From assembly GCA_037969175.1 (NCBI GenBank), contig JBBKWX010000039.1:5256-69255 (forward strand): a stretch of 64,000 nt of DNA, in the 5' to 3' direction. How positions within the stretch are numbered: position 1 is the stretch's first letter; each line of letters opens with the position of its first letter. Position numbers and translations under genes: made by a program. Origin of the DNA: JBBKWX01 sp037969175. Lineage in GTDB: Bacteria > Bacteroidota > Bacteroidia > AKYH767-A > JBBKVM01. This document shows positions 44,744 through 53,846 of this stretch, piece after piece. Below the pieces are notes generated by a model. It had not been told where the DNA came from. It saw only the letters and a list, made by a program, of their open reading frames with translations, and ran no database searches.

Positions 44744-46243
44744 ACTTTTTATTGCTTCGGGTATAAATCGAATTATATCTGTGGCAGTCATTGCCTCCAT
44801 GCCTTTTTCGTTAGCGGCATAATCACCGGCTAATCCATGTAAATAAACTGCCCTTATCGCTGCATCCAATGGCTCGTAACCTCTGGCGACCAAGCCGGTT
44901 AGCAAGCCTGTTAAAATATCTCCTGAACCTCCTTTTGCCATGCCCGGATTACCGGTTGAATTATAAAACACTTCACCCTTTGCAGATACAACCGCTGTAC
45001 ATGCTCCTTTTAGCACCAAAACAATCCCATATTTACGCGCAAATGCCTTTGCCTTATCAATTGCATCAAAATCATTTGAGGATTCACCACACAGCCTCTT
45101 GAATTCTCCGGGGTGCGGAGTGAAAACAGCTCCGTAGGATAAAAAACTTAACCAGGTTGGATTCTCAGCCAAAATATTAATCGCATCTGCATCGAAAATG
45201 ACAGGCATTTTAAAATCCTGTATCAATTGTTTTATTAAAAATGCAGTTTCAGGATTTGTGCCTATTCCGGGACCAATTCCACAAGCAGAAAATCTACCTG
45301 AAGGAGGAACTGAAACCAAATGGTCAATCCCCGAACCGGCAATTGTCATGGCTTCCGGAGTGCTTATATTAATACTTTGTACTATAGATTCAGGAACACT
45401 TGCTGTTACCAGCCCAACTCCTGATCGGATACATGCGGAAACTGCCAATATTGCGGCACCCGCTTTCCCCTGAGAACCCGCAACGATAAGTGCATGACCA
45501 TAGTCACCTTTATGAGAATGCTTTTTTCTTTGAATTGATTTTGCCTTTAGATCTTTAGAGCTTATTTGAAAATACTTGGTCTCCATTTCATCAATACATG
45601 TTTTGGACAAACCAATATCAATAATATGAAAATCACCAACATACACGTCATTTTCAGCCATGAAAAATGCTAATCTGGGTAATTGCAAACTCAAGGTATG
45701 TTTTGCTTTAATAATTGAATCATTATCACAGCTGCTCTGATCAGCATACAAACCACTTGGTATGTCCACAGAAACTATTTCAACACCCGATCCATTGATG
45801 GTTTTTACCATATCAGCATAAATTCCCCGGAGCGGCCGGTTAAGCCCTGAGCCAAACAAGCAGTCAATGATGATGGTATTCTCGGAGTTGGTAAAAATTT
45901 CATCAGATGCAAGTTCATAGTTAATTTCAACAGCATTACATTCTGTCATACGAACTTTATTTATCGCATGATCCTCACTTAGATTCTTGACACTGTTCGG
46001 ACTTGTATACAATACCTGAAAACCGGCATTAGCAAGATATCTGGTAATCACTAATCCATCACCTCCATTATTACCGGGACCGCAAAAAATAAGATACTTT
46101 ACGCCTTTTCCATAATGATTCTTCAGCCATTGGAAACAGGCCATGCCGGCTCTTTCCATTAGCTCCACCGATGTTATTCCGGCTTCAAGGATAGTTGCTT
46201 CATCTAATTTTCTGATCTGATTCGTGTGGAGAATCTTGCGCAT
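44702..46243 (-). CDS. nnr: Bifunctional NAD(P)H-hydrate epimerase / dehydratase
   Basis: A 513-residue repair enzyme starting at ATG 46243 (MRKILHTNQIRKLDEATI); a TTG five codons upstream is less likely. The N-terminal YjeF_N epimerase holds FCGPGNNGGDGLVITRYL. The C-terminal ADP/ATP-dependent dehydratase holds KGDYGHALIVAGSQGKAGAA, TPHPGEFKRLCG and the catalytic NPGMAKGGSGDILTG. Together they restore hydrated NAD(P)H. Its tail overlaps yciO antisense by 42 bp. It lies 27 bp after the MBL exonuclease-like gene at the end of the nusB-to-nnr run. Confidence 0.95.
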   Translation of the reverse strand: MRKILHTNQIRKLDEATILEAGITSVELMERAGMACFQWLKNHYGKGVKYLIFCGPGNNGGDGLVITRYLANAGFQVLYTSPNSVKNLSEDHAINKVRMTECNAVEINYELASDEIFTNSENTIIIDCLFGSGLNRPLRGIYADMVKTINGSGVEIVSVDIPSGLYADQSSCDNDSIIKAKHTLSLQLPRLAFFMAENDVYVGDFHIIDIGLSKTCIDEMETKYFQISSKDLKAKSIQRKKHSHKGDYGHALIVAGSQGKAGAAILAVSACIRSGVGLVTASVPESIVQSINISTPEAMTIAGSGIDHLVSVPPSGRFSACGIGPGIGTNPETAFLIKQLIQDFKMPVIFDADAINILAENPTWLSFLSYGAVFTPHPGEFKRLCGESSNDFDAIDKAKAFARKYGIVLVLKGACTAVVSAKGEVFYNSTGNPGMAKGGSGDILTGLLTGLVARGYEPLDAAIRAVYLHGLAGDYAANEKGMEAMTATDIIRFIPEAIKSLGDDTNVSFALPD

Positions 46244-46270
46244 GTAAGCAAGATACAAAAGGCTAGATGC

Positions 46271-47221
46271 TTATGAAAGATTTGAAGAATAAGATTTTTC
46301 ACCTAGAAACGATCTCAATTTTTCTCCATCGCCATGAACAGTCATCACTTTACTTGCACCTGAATTATCAATCAATTCTATCAATTCATTCCAATCTGCA
46401 TGATCAGAAACAGGCAAAACATGGTTTCCCCTTGCGCCATAGTGATCCCAACCGGAGGCGAAAAATTTAACTAAATTTTTCTTCCAGGGATAGGAATGAT
46501 AATAAGGAGGCGGCACAATGATTTTCAAAGAGCTATTTTCTTTTAATTCATGTTTATCATACACTTTCCAGTCACCGAGAAAGATCCCGGCTTTTTCATA
46601 AGCTTTGTGAAAGGGTAAAATATCCGCATGAATCCTTATGTTTGTTTGACCATGATCATGCAAGAGGCGAGTGATACTCTGAGCCTTACCCATTACATAA
46701 GACCCGATCAAAATGTTGTGATCTTGAAAATCAGAAAGTTTATTAACTGCAATTTGTAATTCCGGATGAGTTTTAAAAGGATCAGCATATGTGCTTTCCG
46801 TAATTAATACATCACATGCTATAAGTTCAAAATTTTCGCATGAAAAGTCCTTTCTTAATTTGAAATCACCTGTATACAAAAACCGGATCCCTTCAAACTC
46901 CATCAATACCTGAGCACTTCCTAGCATATGACCTGCAGGATAAAAACTGAATTTAACAGGTCCTGAAACAAATGTTTCTCCAAAATCATGAATACATAAC
47001 TCATTTTTAAGGCGAGTACCATATCGGGCTATTGCCAGTGAAGCAGTATGAGGAGTACAATGGATCTTTTTTACTCCCGGATTAAAATGATCAGCATGTG
47101 CATGTGAAACAACTGCTTCCGAAACAACTCTTCTGGCATCAAGCCACATATCTACAGGCAAGATCTTTAATCCAGTTTTCGTTTCTTCAATAAATTCAGA
47201 AATTGAATTATCCGGAATCAT
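46271..47221 (-). CDS. MBL-fold nuclease-like protein (ligase-associated exonuclease type)
   Basis: A 316-residue metallo-beta-lactamase-fold protein of the beta-CASP-like/mRNA 3'-end processing group. The metal motif is VVSHAHADHFNPGV. Further markers: HMLGSAQVLMEFEGIRFLYTGDFKL, ITESTYADP, LIGSYVMGKAQSITRLL and the late SDHADWNELIELI / VMTVHGDG strands. Such proteins are annotated as ligase-associated DNA exonucleases when next to a DNA ligase; no ligase is nearby here, so DNA versus RNA as substrate is open. The ATG overlaps the coaE stop by one base (TAATG). Confidence 0.85.
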   Translation of the reverse strand: MIPDNSISEFIEETKTGLKILPVDMWLDARRVVSEAVVSHAHADHFNPGVKKIHCTPHTASLAIARYGTRLKNELCIHDFGETFVSGPVKFSFYPAGHMLGSAQVLMEFEGIRFLYTGDFKLRKDFSCENFELIACDVLITESTYADPFKTHPELQIAVNKLSDFQDHNILIGSYVMGKAQSITRLLHDHGQTNIRIHADILPFHKAYEKAGIFLGDWKVYDKHELKENSSLKIIVPPPYYHSYPWKKNLVKFFASGWDHYGARGNHVLPVSDHADWNELIELIDNSGASKVMTVHGDGEKLRSFLGEKSYSSNLS

Positions 47222-47820
47222 TATGCTTTTGCTCTACTTATAAATGTTCTGTGCAGTGATAAAACTTGTGGAATCAGTAAATCAGTTCCTGAATTATCAA
47301 TCACAAAATCAGACAAAGCTTCAACTTTATCTTGTGACAATTGAGCATCGATTATTTTCTTGATCTGTTCCCGATTCTTACCATCTCTGAGCATGACCCT
47401 TTCAATCCTGACATCAACGGGAGCAGACACACACACGATCTTGTCCATTCCATTATTGCTTCCACTTTCAAACATGATGGCTGCTTCTTTTATCACATAA
47501 CTGATCGAAGCAGGAAATGATCTATGCCACTTATCGAAATCTTTGGCTACTGCAGGATGAACCAGATCATTCAAATTTAGTCTTAAGTTATCATCGTTAA
47601 ATATTCTTGATGAAACATAAGCTGTGTCAAGCTTTCCTAAAGAGTTATAAGCTGGCGACCCAATTAAGTTGCTTATCTCGGTCATCAATACAGCATCCGA
47701 ATTCATTAAGTATTTAGCTCTGAGATCGGCATTGTAAACGGGGGTGCCAAGTATATTGAATACTTCTGAAATTAAAGATTTTCCACTTCCTATCCCTCCT
47801 GTAAGTCCGATCTTTAACAT
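47221..47820 (-). CDS. coaE: Dephospho-CoA kinase
   Basis: A 199-residue kinase for the last step of coenzyme A synthesis. The P-loop is IGLTGGIGSGKSLISEVF at the N-terminus; VYNADLRAKYLM is the substrate-binding Asp region, and IKEAAIMFESG followed by VSAPVDVRIERVMLRDGK are typical of the CoaE lid and nucleotide domains. Normal length. It starts 2 bp after the YbbR-like gene and is coupled to the MBL nuclease-like gene by a one-base overlap. Confidence 0.95.
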   Translation of the reverse strand: MLKIGLTGGIGSGKSLISEVFNILGTPVYNADLRAKYLMNSDAVLMTEISNLIGSPAYNSLGKLDTAYVSSRIFNDDNLRLNLNDLVHPAVAKDFDKWHRSFPASISYVIKEAAIMFESGSNNGMDKIVCVSAPVDVRIERVMLRDGKNREQIKKIIDAQLSQDKVEALSDFVIDNSGTDLLIPQVLSLHRTFISRAKA

Positions 47821-47822
47821 AT

Positions 47823-48824
47823 TTATTTTTTGAGTATAAAATCCAAACTTACCGGATCGATACTCATTATTTTAACAAAATCCGGATGTTTGCCAACATT
47901 GACTTTCAATCTGGTTGCCCTTTCAAGATCTGTTCCTTGCAAGTCTACAAAAACTTCAAAAAGTCCGGATTCAGCTTTAGTGTATAGACTTAATGGCACG
48001 GTATAAACTATTTCAACTTCGTCAGGAATAAGTCGTAATCTACTTGTTTGATTTAGATTCCTGACCTTAACTTTTGCCATGATTCTTCCTTCCGTATATT
48101 TTTCAACAGGAATAAATATTCGAACACCCTTTAAATCTGTTCTTATATCTGATTTAATGGGAATATCGATCTCAATATTTTCACTTAGATCCTGCTCTAA
48201 TCCTTTTGCCTTAAATAGCTTGGTTGAAATTGAATCAATATCATTGAGTACTTCGGAATCTCCGGATACTAAGATTGATGCTGGTTCTATTCGAACCGGT
48301 CCGGCATAACCAAATGATCTTGCGAATGTAATTTCAGCATTTAGTTTAACAGGAATTCTTTTAACACTTAAGTTTTTGAATTCTATTTTTACCAAACCGG
48401 GATTCAATTCTATTATTTCAATATCGCCTTTCAATTTTGTTTTGAATATACTTTCGAAATATTCTTTGGATAGATTAACTTCCGTTTTCGAGGTTTGGGA
48501 CTTCGAATAAGTTAATTTTGATAGATCTATTTTGATCGAATCTGTGGTATTTGAAAATAAAAATCTACGCAAGTTAAACCCACTGCCCCTGATCACAAGT
48601 TCAAACTTGGAAGGTAGGGAGTTTGCCAATACTTTATCCGATGGAATACCTGAAAAAGACACGGGGACATTAATATGTGTCGAGTATTCTTTAGTTAAAG
48701 CAGTAAGTACCCAGAAAATTGTAGCAAGAAAAAGACAGAACAGAAATATTGGAATTCTGTCCTGTCTTTTATTATCAGAATCAATAGATCCTGATCTTAT
48801 AAATTTGAGCAAGCGTGTCTTCAT
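47823..48824 (-). CDS. YbbR/CdaR-like membrane-anchored protein
   Basis: A 333-residue protein with a single N-terminal membrane helix (IFLFCLFLATIFWVLTALT, about residues 26-44) and an extracytoplasmic part composed of YbbR-like beta repeats (INVPVSFSGIPSDKVLANSL; VRIEPASILVSGDSEVLNDI). In Firmicutes the homologue CdaR regulates a c-di-AMP cyclase; no cdaA-like gene is nearby here, so only the fold is transferred. It sits between yajC and coaE, an order I associate with other Bacteroidota. Confidence 0.85.
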   Translation of the reverse strand: MKTRLLKFIRSGSIDSDNKRQDRIPIFLFCLFLATIFWVLTALTKEYSTHINVPVSFSGIPSDKVLANSLPSKFELVIRGSGFNLRRFLFSNTTDSIKIDLSKLTYSKSQTSKTEVNLSKEYFESIFKTKLKGDIEIIELNPGLVKIEFKNLSVKRIPVKLNAEITFARSFGYAGPVRIEPASILVSGDSEVLNDIDSISTKLFKAKGLEQDLSENIEIDIPIKSDIRTDLKGVRIFIPVEKYTEGRIMAKVKVRNLNQTSRLRLIPDEVEIVYTVPLSLYTKAESGLFEVFVDLQGTDLERATRLKVNVGKHPDFVKIMSIDPVSLDFILKK

Positions 48825-48836
48825 GCTCCGGAATTA

Positions 48837-49154
48837 TTATTTTCCTTCCTGAAACTGCTTACTTGCTTCTGCAGATATGGATGACTTTTCAAAACGAAGT
48901 TTAACATTACCATCTACTTCAATCAAAATAGTACGCTCTTCAATATCAGCAATTTTTCCATGCATTCCACCAATAGTAACTACTTTATCGCCTTTTTTAA
49001 TACTTTCTCTGAAAGTTCTTTCTGTTTTCGCTTTTTTGGTCTGAGGACGAATCATGAAAAAGTAAAAAACTACAAAGATCAAAAGGATCATTAATAAGGA
49101 TTGCATTCCAGATCCTTCTGGTGCTGCCTGTAAGAGCAAATTTGGTATCATCAT
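48837..49154 (-). CDS. yajC: Sec translocon accessory subunit YajC
   Basis: A 105-residue YajC. One membrane helix (LLMILLIFVVFYFFMIRPQ) is followed by the hallmark RPQTKKAK and the KKGDKVVTIGGMHGKIADI domain. It assists SecDF in protein export at the inner membrane. It is in the nusB-DUF1573-yajC-YbbR-coaE run with short spacers on both sides. Confidence 0.96.
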   Translation of the reverse strand: MMIPNLLLQAAPEGSGMQSLLMILLIFVVFYFFMIRPQTKKAKTERTFRESIKKGDKVVTIGGMHGKIADIEERTILIEVDGNVKLRFEKSSISAEASKQFQEGK

Positions 49155-49172
49155 ATTTATATTCTTAAACGT

Positions 49173-49643
49173 TTACTTGGTTAAAACTTCTCCTGTAAGA
49201 GTAAGTACTTTGGTATTTGGGACTGTGTTCGCTACAACTGTAACGGTGACACGCTGAATTCCGGTTTTCCCTTCGCTGTTGAACACAACGTCAATAACTC
49301 CCTCTTGACCGGCTTTAATTGGTTCTTTAGGAAACGAAGGTACTGTACATCCACAACTTCCTGCAGCTGAAGAAATAATCAGGTCAGTATTCCCATCATT
49401 TTTAAACTTGAAAGAATGGTTTACCTTTTCACCTTGTGCTATTTTCCCAAAATCATGTTCAATATGATCAAATGTAAACTCAGGAAGCTTGTCAGCATCA
49501 GGCTCAGGAGAATCTGCAGATGCAGGATTATTCACTATATCTGAATTCAATGTCCCATCAGCATTTGTTGATGAATCATTCCCGCAGGAAACAAATAAGA
49601 TTGAAATAGCTATTGCTATGACTTTAACTGATAATATTCTCAT
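49173..49643 (-). CDS. DUF1573 lipoprotein
   Basis: A 156-residue probable lipoprotein: signal IAIAISILFVSC with the Cys near residue 20, followed by GNDSS. The mature domain is the DUF1573 immunoglobulin-like fold: FDHIEHDFGKIAQGEKVNHSFKFKN, IISSAAGSCGCTVPSFP (conserved CGC), AGQEGVIDVVFNSEGKTG. The family has no assigned biochemical function. It lies directly before yajC and after nusB. Confidence 0.9.
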   Translation of the reverse strand: MRILSVKVIAIAISILFVSCGNDSSTNADGTLNSDIVNNPASADSPEPDADKLPEFTFDHIEHDFGKIAQGEKVNHSFKFKNDGNTDLIISSAAGSCGCTVPSFPKEPIKAGQEGVIDVVFNSEGKTGIQRVTVTVVANTVPNTKVLTLTGEVLTK

Positions 49644-49688
49644 TTTTTATTCGATTTAGAATACAATATTATTGAAAATTTGATTTAC

Positions 49689-50633
49689 TTATTCCATCAA
49701 TCCTCTTCCGGACTTCTTAATATCACCTTTATTTTTTCTGTCAGTGACCAATTTATCCAAAACTCCATTGATAAATACTCTGCTTTTGGGAGTACTATAA
49801 TCTTTGCTGATATCAATATATTCATTGATAGAAACCTTAACCGGAATAGCAGAAAAATTTAAGATCTCAGAAAGTGACATCTTTAGTAAGATGATATCCA
49901 TCAATGCTATCCTTTCTACTTCCCAATTTTTTGTCTTTTCTGCTATCTCCGTTTCAAAATCCTTATCATTTCGAATTGTACCTCTTAACAGATCCCTGCA
50001 AAAATCAACATCATCTTCAGGATCTCTGAATTGAGCCATCAGAACGGTTCCCGTTTGGCCTTCCTTAATAGCTTTAATCGTTTTGATGACCATCGTATCA
50101 ATGAATTTCTGATCCTCACTCCAAAAGATGGACTTGTCTTCAAAGTGAGCCTCCAATAATTCATTATCAGATAAAAATTTCTTGTATACCCAAATCAAAA
50201 AATCCTTTTCCTGGGCAACGGTTCTATCTGAAATATTGATGTGCTCCAGATATTCGGGAGTATTTCTAAACTCTTTAAATACTTTTTTTACCTGATCGAT
50301 ATCCTTTTGCCAGGAGATCTTCTTATCCTTGATCAATTTGGCAAACAACGTATCATCTGTGATTGCAGAAATAATTCTGTTATCAAAGAAACGTCCTTTG
50401 GAAATGAGATCATTTGCATCCGGCCTGTGTTTCAACTGGGAATCCATGGCGTAGGTACGGTCCACATCTGCCAACTCCAAAAGGAACAGGATCTTGTATA
50501 AGTATAGCTCATACAATTTATCAAGACTTGAGAACAGATCTTTCTCGGTCTTATAAAGATCGGGCGACTCTGATTGAAAATGAGCGTACAAGGCCTGCAT
50601 TACCTTTACACGAAGGTGTCTTCTACTGAGCAT
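49689..50633 (-). CDS. nusB: Transcription antitermination factor NusB (long form)
   Basis: A 314-residue NusB. The N-terminus LSRRHLRVKVMQALYAHFQS is the usual NusB start, but about 150 extra residues separate it from the C-terminal NusB core (about 190-305; RIALMDIILLKMSLSEIL, PVKVSINEYIDISKDYSTP, FINGVLDKL). This long form is typical of Bacteroidota; the 140-residue E. coli protein lacks the insert. It binds boxA RNA with NusE for rRNA antitermination. First gene of the minus run to nnr, 55 bp downstream of the dehydrogenase gene. Confidence 0.95.
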   Translation of the reverse strand: MLSRRHLRVKVMQALYAHFQSESPDLYKTEKDLFSSLDKLYELYLYKILFLLELADVDRTYAMDSQLKHRPDANDLISKGRFFDNRIISAITDDTLFAKLIKDKKISWQKDIDQVKKVFKEFRNTPEYLEHINISDRTVAQEKDFLIWVYKKFLSDNELLEAHFEDKSIFWSEDQKFIDTMVIKTIKAIKEGQTGTVLMAQFRDPEDDVDFCRDLLRGTIRNDKDFETEIAEKTKNWEVERIALMDIILLKMSLSEILNFSAIPVKVSINEYIDISKDYSTPKSRVFINGVLDKLVTDRKNKGDIKKSGRGLME

Positions 50634-50688
50634 ACTTAAGAATAAGAACGATTGAGGATATTCCTCTTTTTATTGCCAAAAGGCTTAA

Positions 50689-51795
50689 TTAAAATGATGA
50701 CTTAACTCTTCCAATATCAAGAATTCGCTTCTCTGCAATCTGCATTGCAGCTTGCTGTGTTGGAATAGATTTTTCTGCAGAAAGTTTTAATATGTCTAGA
50801 GTTACATGATAGATCTTTTCAGTTGCAACTTTTGCTCTTTCTCTGTTATATCCTTGCAATTCACTGTAAACATTGATCAAACCACCCGCATTTATCAGGA
50901 AATCAGGAGCATAAACTATTCCTTTTTGGATAAGCATATCGCCATGTCTTTTCTCAACAGCAAGTTGATTATTTGCAGCCCCGGCAACAATAGCACATTT
51001 TAATCTGCTGATCGTATCATCATTCAAGGTTGCACCCAAAGCACAAGGAGCATAAATATCCACATCCAGGTCATAGATTGAATCTTTATCAACTACTGTT
51101 GCACCATGTTCACGAGATACCTGATCTAACTGGTCCTGGTGGATATCAGAAATAAAAACGATAGCATTCTCAGCTCTTAGCATTTTAACAAGATGCTCTC
51201 CCACGTGTCCTACTCCTTGAACTGATACTCTTTTACCTTCCAGACTATCATTTCCATAGACATGTTTTGCAGAGGCTTTCATTCCCATGTAAACACCATA
51301 AGCGGTTACAGGAGATGGGTCTCCTCCTCCACCCATAGATTCAGGAAGTCCGGTTACGTGTTCTGTTTCCATGGCCACAAATTCCATGTCACGAGTACTT
51401 GTACCAACATCTTCAGCAGTAATGTATTTACCATTTAGATTTTGAACAAATTTTCCAAACTTTCTAAAAAGGGCTTCAGACTTATCGACTTTAGAATCAG
51501 CGATGATCACCGCTTTTCCACCACCTAAATTTAAACCTGAGATAGCAGCCTTGTAGGACATTCCTCTTGAAAGTCGCAAAACATCTTTCAATGCCTCGGC
51601 TTCAGTAGCATATTTCCACATTCTTGTTCCGCCCAAAGCAGGTCCCAGAACTGTGTTATGAATAGCAATTATGGCTTTTAACCCACTGTCTTTATCATGA
51701 CAATAAACAACCTGTTCATGGCCCAATTCATCCATCTGCCCAAATACAGAATCTTCAGATACAGGCATATTTTTTATATCAGTTACTTCAAGCAT
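50689..51795 (-). CDS. Glu/Leu/Phe/Val dehydrogenase, leucine-dehydrogenase-like
   Basis: A 368-residue NAD-dependent amino-acid dehydrogenase. It has the substrate-side blocks LGGTRMWKYATEAEAL and GMSYKAAISGLNLGGGKAVI (catalytic lysines), YITAEDVGTSTRDM, and the Rossmann motif VSVQGVGHVGEHLVKML. The PSPVTAYGVYMGMKA segment is characteristic of leucine and valine dehydrogenases, which deaminate branched-chain amino acids; glutamate dehydrogenase is less likely at this length. It is transcribed from an exact-consensus promoter with a leader of roughly 75 nt. Confidence 0.93.
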   Translation of the reverse strand: MLEVTDIKNMPVSEDSVFGQMDELGHEQVVYCHDKDSGLKAIIAIHNTVLGPALGGTRMWKYATEAEALKDVLRLSRGMSYKAAISGLNLGGGKAVIIADSKVDKSEALFRKFGKFVQNLNGKYITAEDVGTSTRDMEFVAMETEHVTGLPESMGGGGDPSPVTAYGVYMGMKASAKHVYGNDSLEGKRVSVQGVGHVGEHLVKMLRAENAIVFISDIHQDQLDQVSREHGATVVDKDSIYDLDVDIYAPCALGATLNDDTISRLKCAIVAGAANNQLAVEKRHGDMLIQKGIVYAPDFLINAGGLINVYSELQGYNRERAKVATEKIYHVTLDILKLSAEKSIPTQQAAMQIAEKRILDIGRVKSSF

Positions 51796-51875
51796 TTCTG
51801 AAAGTTTTGAGGTATTAATTGTAAATTTGTCAAATCCGGTTTCCAGATAGATTCTTACCCCGTTTTTGACCGGCG

Positions 51876-51906
51876 CAAAGGTAGAGTTTATTTTTAGTTG
51901 AGCAAA
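51876..51906 (-). promoter_or_regulatory. Full consensus promoter of the Leu/Glu dehydrogenase gene
   Basis: On the minus strand TTTG (51903-51906), a 19-nt spacer and TACCTTTG (51876-51883) reproduce the Bacteroidota sigma-A consensus TTTG-N19-TAnnTTTG exactly. Transcription should start near 51870. The divergent ABC transporter ATG is only 22 bp beyond the -33 box. Confidence 0.75.
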
Positions 51907-51927
51907 ACAGATATTGCCGGCAATTTT

Positions 51928-53736
51928 ATGAGATCCCTCTTCTATCTAAATAAATATTTCTATAAGTACCGTCGACGTATGTTGCTCGGAGTCATATTTG
52001 TAGCAGTCTCAAATTTGTTTGCAATTTATCCTGCTCAAGTCATCGGACATGCCTTTGATCTGATCGCAGAATCCCTGCAACTGAGTAGTTTATTTACACA
52101 ATTCAGTCATGAAAGTGGTATCCGGAGATCACTTGCCCTCAATGCCTTTATGTTTGGGCTATTGGTCATCGTGCTTGCTCTTCTCAAAGGACTCTTTACG
52201 TTTTTCATGCGTCAAACGATCATTGTTGTATCCAGACTTATCGAATATGATCTCAAAAATGAGATCTTCAACCATTATCAAAAACTGGGTTTGGCTTTCT
52301 ATAAGAAAAACAATACCGGCGATCTGATGGCAAGAATAAGTGAAGATGTAAGCAGGGTAAGAATGTATCTGGGACCGGCAATAATGTATACAATAAACCT
52401 GATCGTCTTGTTCATTCTGGTTGTATCTACTATGATCAGTGTCAATCCCCGATTGACCTTATATGTTTTACTGCCTCTGCCTTTACTTTCGTTTTCAATT
52501 TGGTATGTCCACAGTATCATAATCATGCGATCGGAGAGAGTTCAATCGAAGCTGTCTGATCTTTCTACTTTTGTTCAGGAATCATTCTCCGGCGTCAGGG
52601 TCTTAAAATCATTCGGAAGAGAAGAACAAAACTCTCAAACATTTGCTGCTGAATGTGACAACTATAAAGATAAATCGCTGTCATTAGTTAAAGTTAATGC
52701 ACTTTTCCAACCTATCATGCTCATTTTGATAGGCCTTAGCACCTTATTGACAGTTTATGTAGGCGGGCTTAAAACCATTTCCGGGGAAATCAGTGCAGGA
52801 AATATTGCCGAATTCATCATATATGTGAATATGCTTACATGGCCTGTTACATCCCTTGGATGGGTCACTTCTTTGGTTCAAAGAGCCGCAGCATCACAAG
52901 AAAGAATAAATGAATTTCTGCATACCAAGCCTGAGATTGTTTCTGTTGAACATGGACCATCGATCACCAAAGCAGATATTGAATTTAAGAACGTAAGTTT
53001 TATTTACCCCGATTCGGGGATCAGGGCATTAGAAAATGTTTCCTTTAAGATAGAAGATGGTAAATCTCTGGCCATTTTGGGAAGAACCGGATCCGGAAAA
53101 TCGACAATAGCTCATCTGATTTCCAGATTGTATGATCCTACATCAGGCGAAATATTGATCGGAGGGATAAACATTAAAGAATATCCTTTAGATCATATCA
53201 GAAATGAAATGGGCTATGTACCACAAGATGTATTTCTCTTTTCAGATACATTAGCCGAAAATATTGCCTTTGGGAAAGACACTGAGAAAGGAAGTAAACG
53301 AGAAGAATTGATCAAAAATGCTGCAAAACAAGCCGCCGTGTTTGATAACATATCGGAATTCCCCTTAGGATTCGAAACCCGATTGGGAGAAAGAGGTATC
53401 ACATTATCCGGTGGTCAAAAGCAACGAGTTTCTATTGCCAGAGCGCTGATCCGCGAGCCGCGTATCCTGGTCCTCGATGACAGTCTTTCTGCAGTTGATA
53501 CCAAAACGGAGGAAACAATTCTGGAAAACCTGAAAGATGTGATCAAAAACAGAACTTCGATTTTGATCAGTCATCGTATATCTACATTGAAGTATGCAGA
53601 TCATATACTAGTTATAGATGCCGGTAAATCCATAGAATATGGAACACATAAAGCCCTGTTGGAACAGGGAGAACTTTATGCTGAATTGTATGAAAAGCAG
53701 CTAACAGAAGAGGATTCATTGAAGGATCAGTTATAA
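51928..53736 (+). CDS. ABC exporter, fused permease and ATPase
   Basis: A 602-residue half-transporter starting at ATG 51928; a TTG at 51898 would overlap the promoter of the divergent gene and gives a non-conserved start. The six-helix exporter domain (about 1-300) is followed by an ATPase: Walker A LGRTGSGKSTIAHL, Q-loop YVPQDVFLFSDT, signature LSGGQKQRVSIARAL, Walker B ILVLDDSLSAVD, H-loop ILISHRIST. The residue after the Walker B Asp is Asp, not the usual catalytic Glu, as in the degenerate half of heterodimeric exporters. No partner gene is nearby. Substrate unknown; lipids or drugs are usual for this type. Confidence 0.92.
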   Translation: MRSLFYLNKYFYKYRRRMLLGVIFVAVSNLFAIYPAQVIGHAFDLIAESLQLSSLFTQFSHESGIRRSLALNAFMFGLLVIVLALLKGLFTFFMRQTIIVVSRLIEYDLKNEIFNHYQKLGLAFYKKNNTGDLMARISEDVSRVRMYLGPAIMYTINLIVLFILVVSTMISVNPRLTLYVLLPLPLLSFSIWYVHSIIIMRSERVQSKLSDLSTFVQESFSGVRVLKSFGREEQNSQTFAAECDNYKDKSLSLVKVNALFQPIMLILIGLSTLLTVYVGGLKTISGEISAGNIAEFIIYVNMLTWPVTSLGWVTSLVQRAAASQERINEFLHTKPEIVSVEHGPSITKADIEFKNVSFIYPDSGIRALENVSFKIEDGKSLAILGRTGSGKSTIAHLISRLYDPTSGEILIGGINIKEYPLDHIRNEMGYVPQDVFLFSDTLAENIAFGKDTEKGSKREELIKNAAKQAAVFDNISEFPLGFETRLGERGITLSGGQKQRVSIARALIREPRILVLDDSLSAVDTKTEETILENLKDVIKNRTSILISHRISTLKYADHILVIDAGKSIEYGTHKALLEQGELYAELYEKQLTEEDSLKDQL

Positions 53737-53818
53737 TAAAACATATATTTCAATATATCAAACTGATTTTCAGAATATAAATTATTTTACTTCACCCTCT
53801 ACTAATTAAATAATTTCC

Positions 53819-53826
53819 TATTTTTG
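53819..53826 (+). promoter_or_regulatory. -7 box TATTTTTG for the DUF3276 gene
   Basis: TATTTTTG matches TAnnTTTG, 20 bp before the ATG at 53847. No clear -33 element. Confidence 0.5.
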
Positions 53827-53846
53827 CCTTATTCAATACCAGAACG

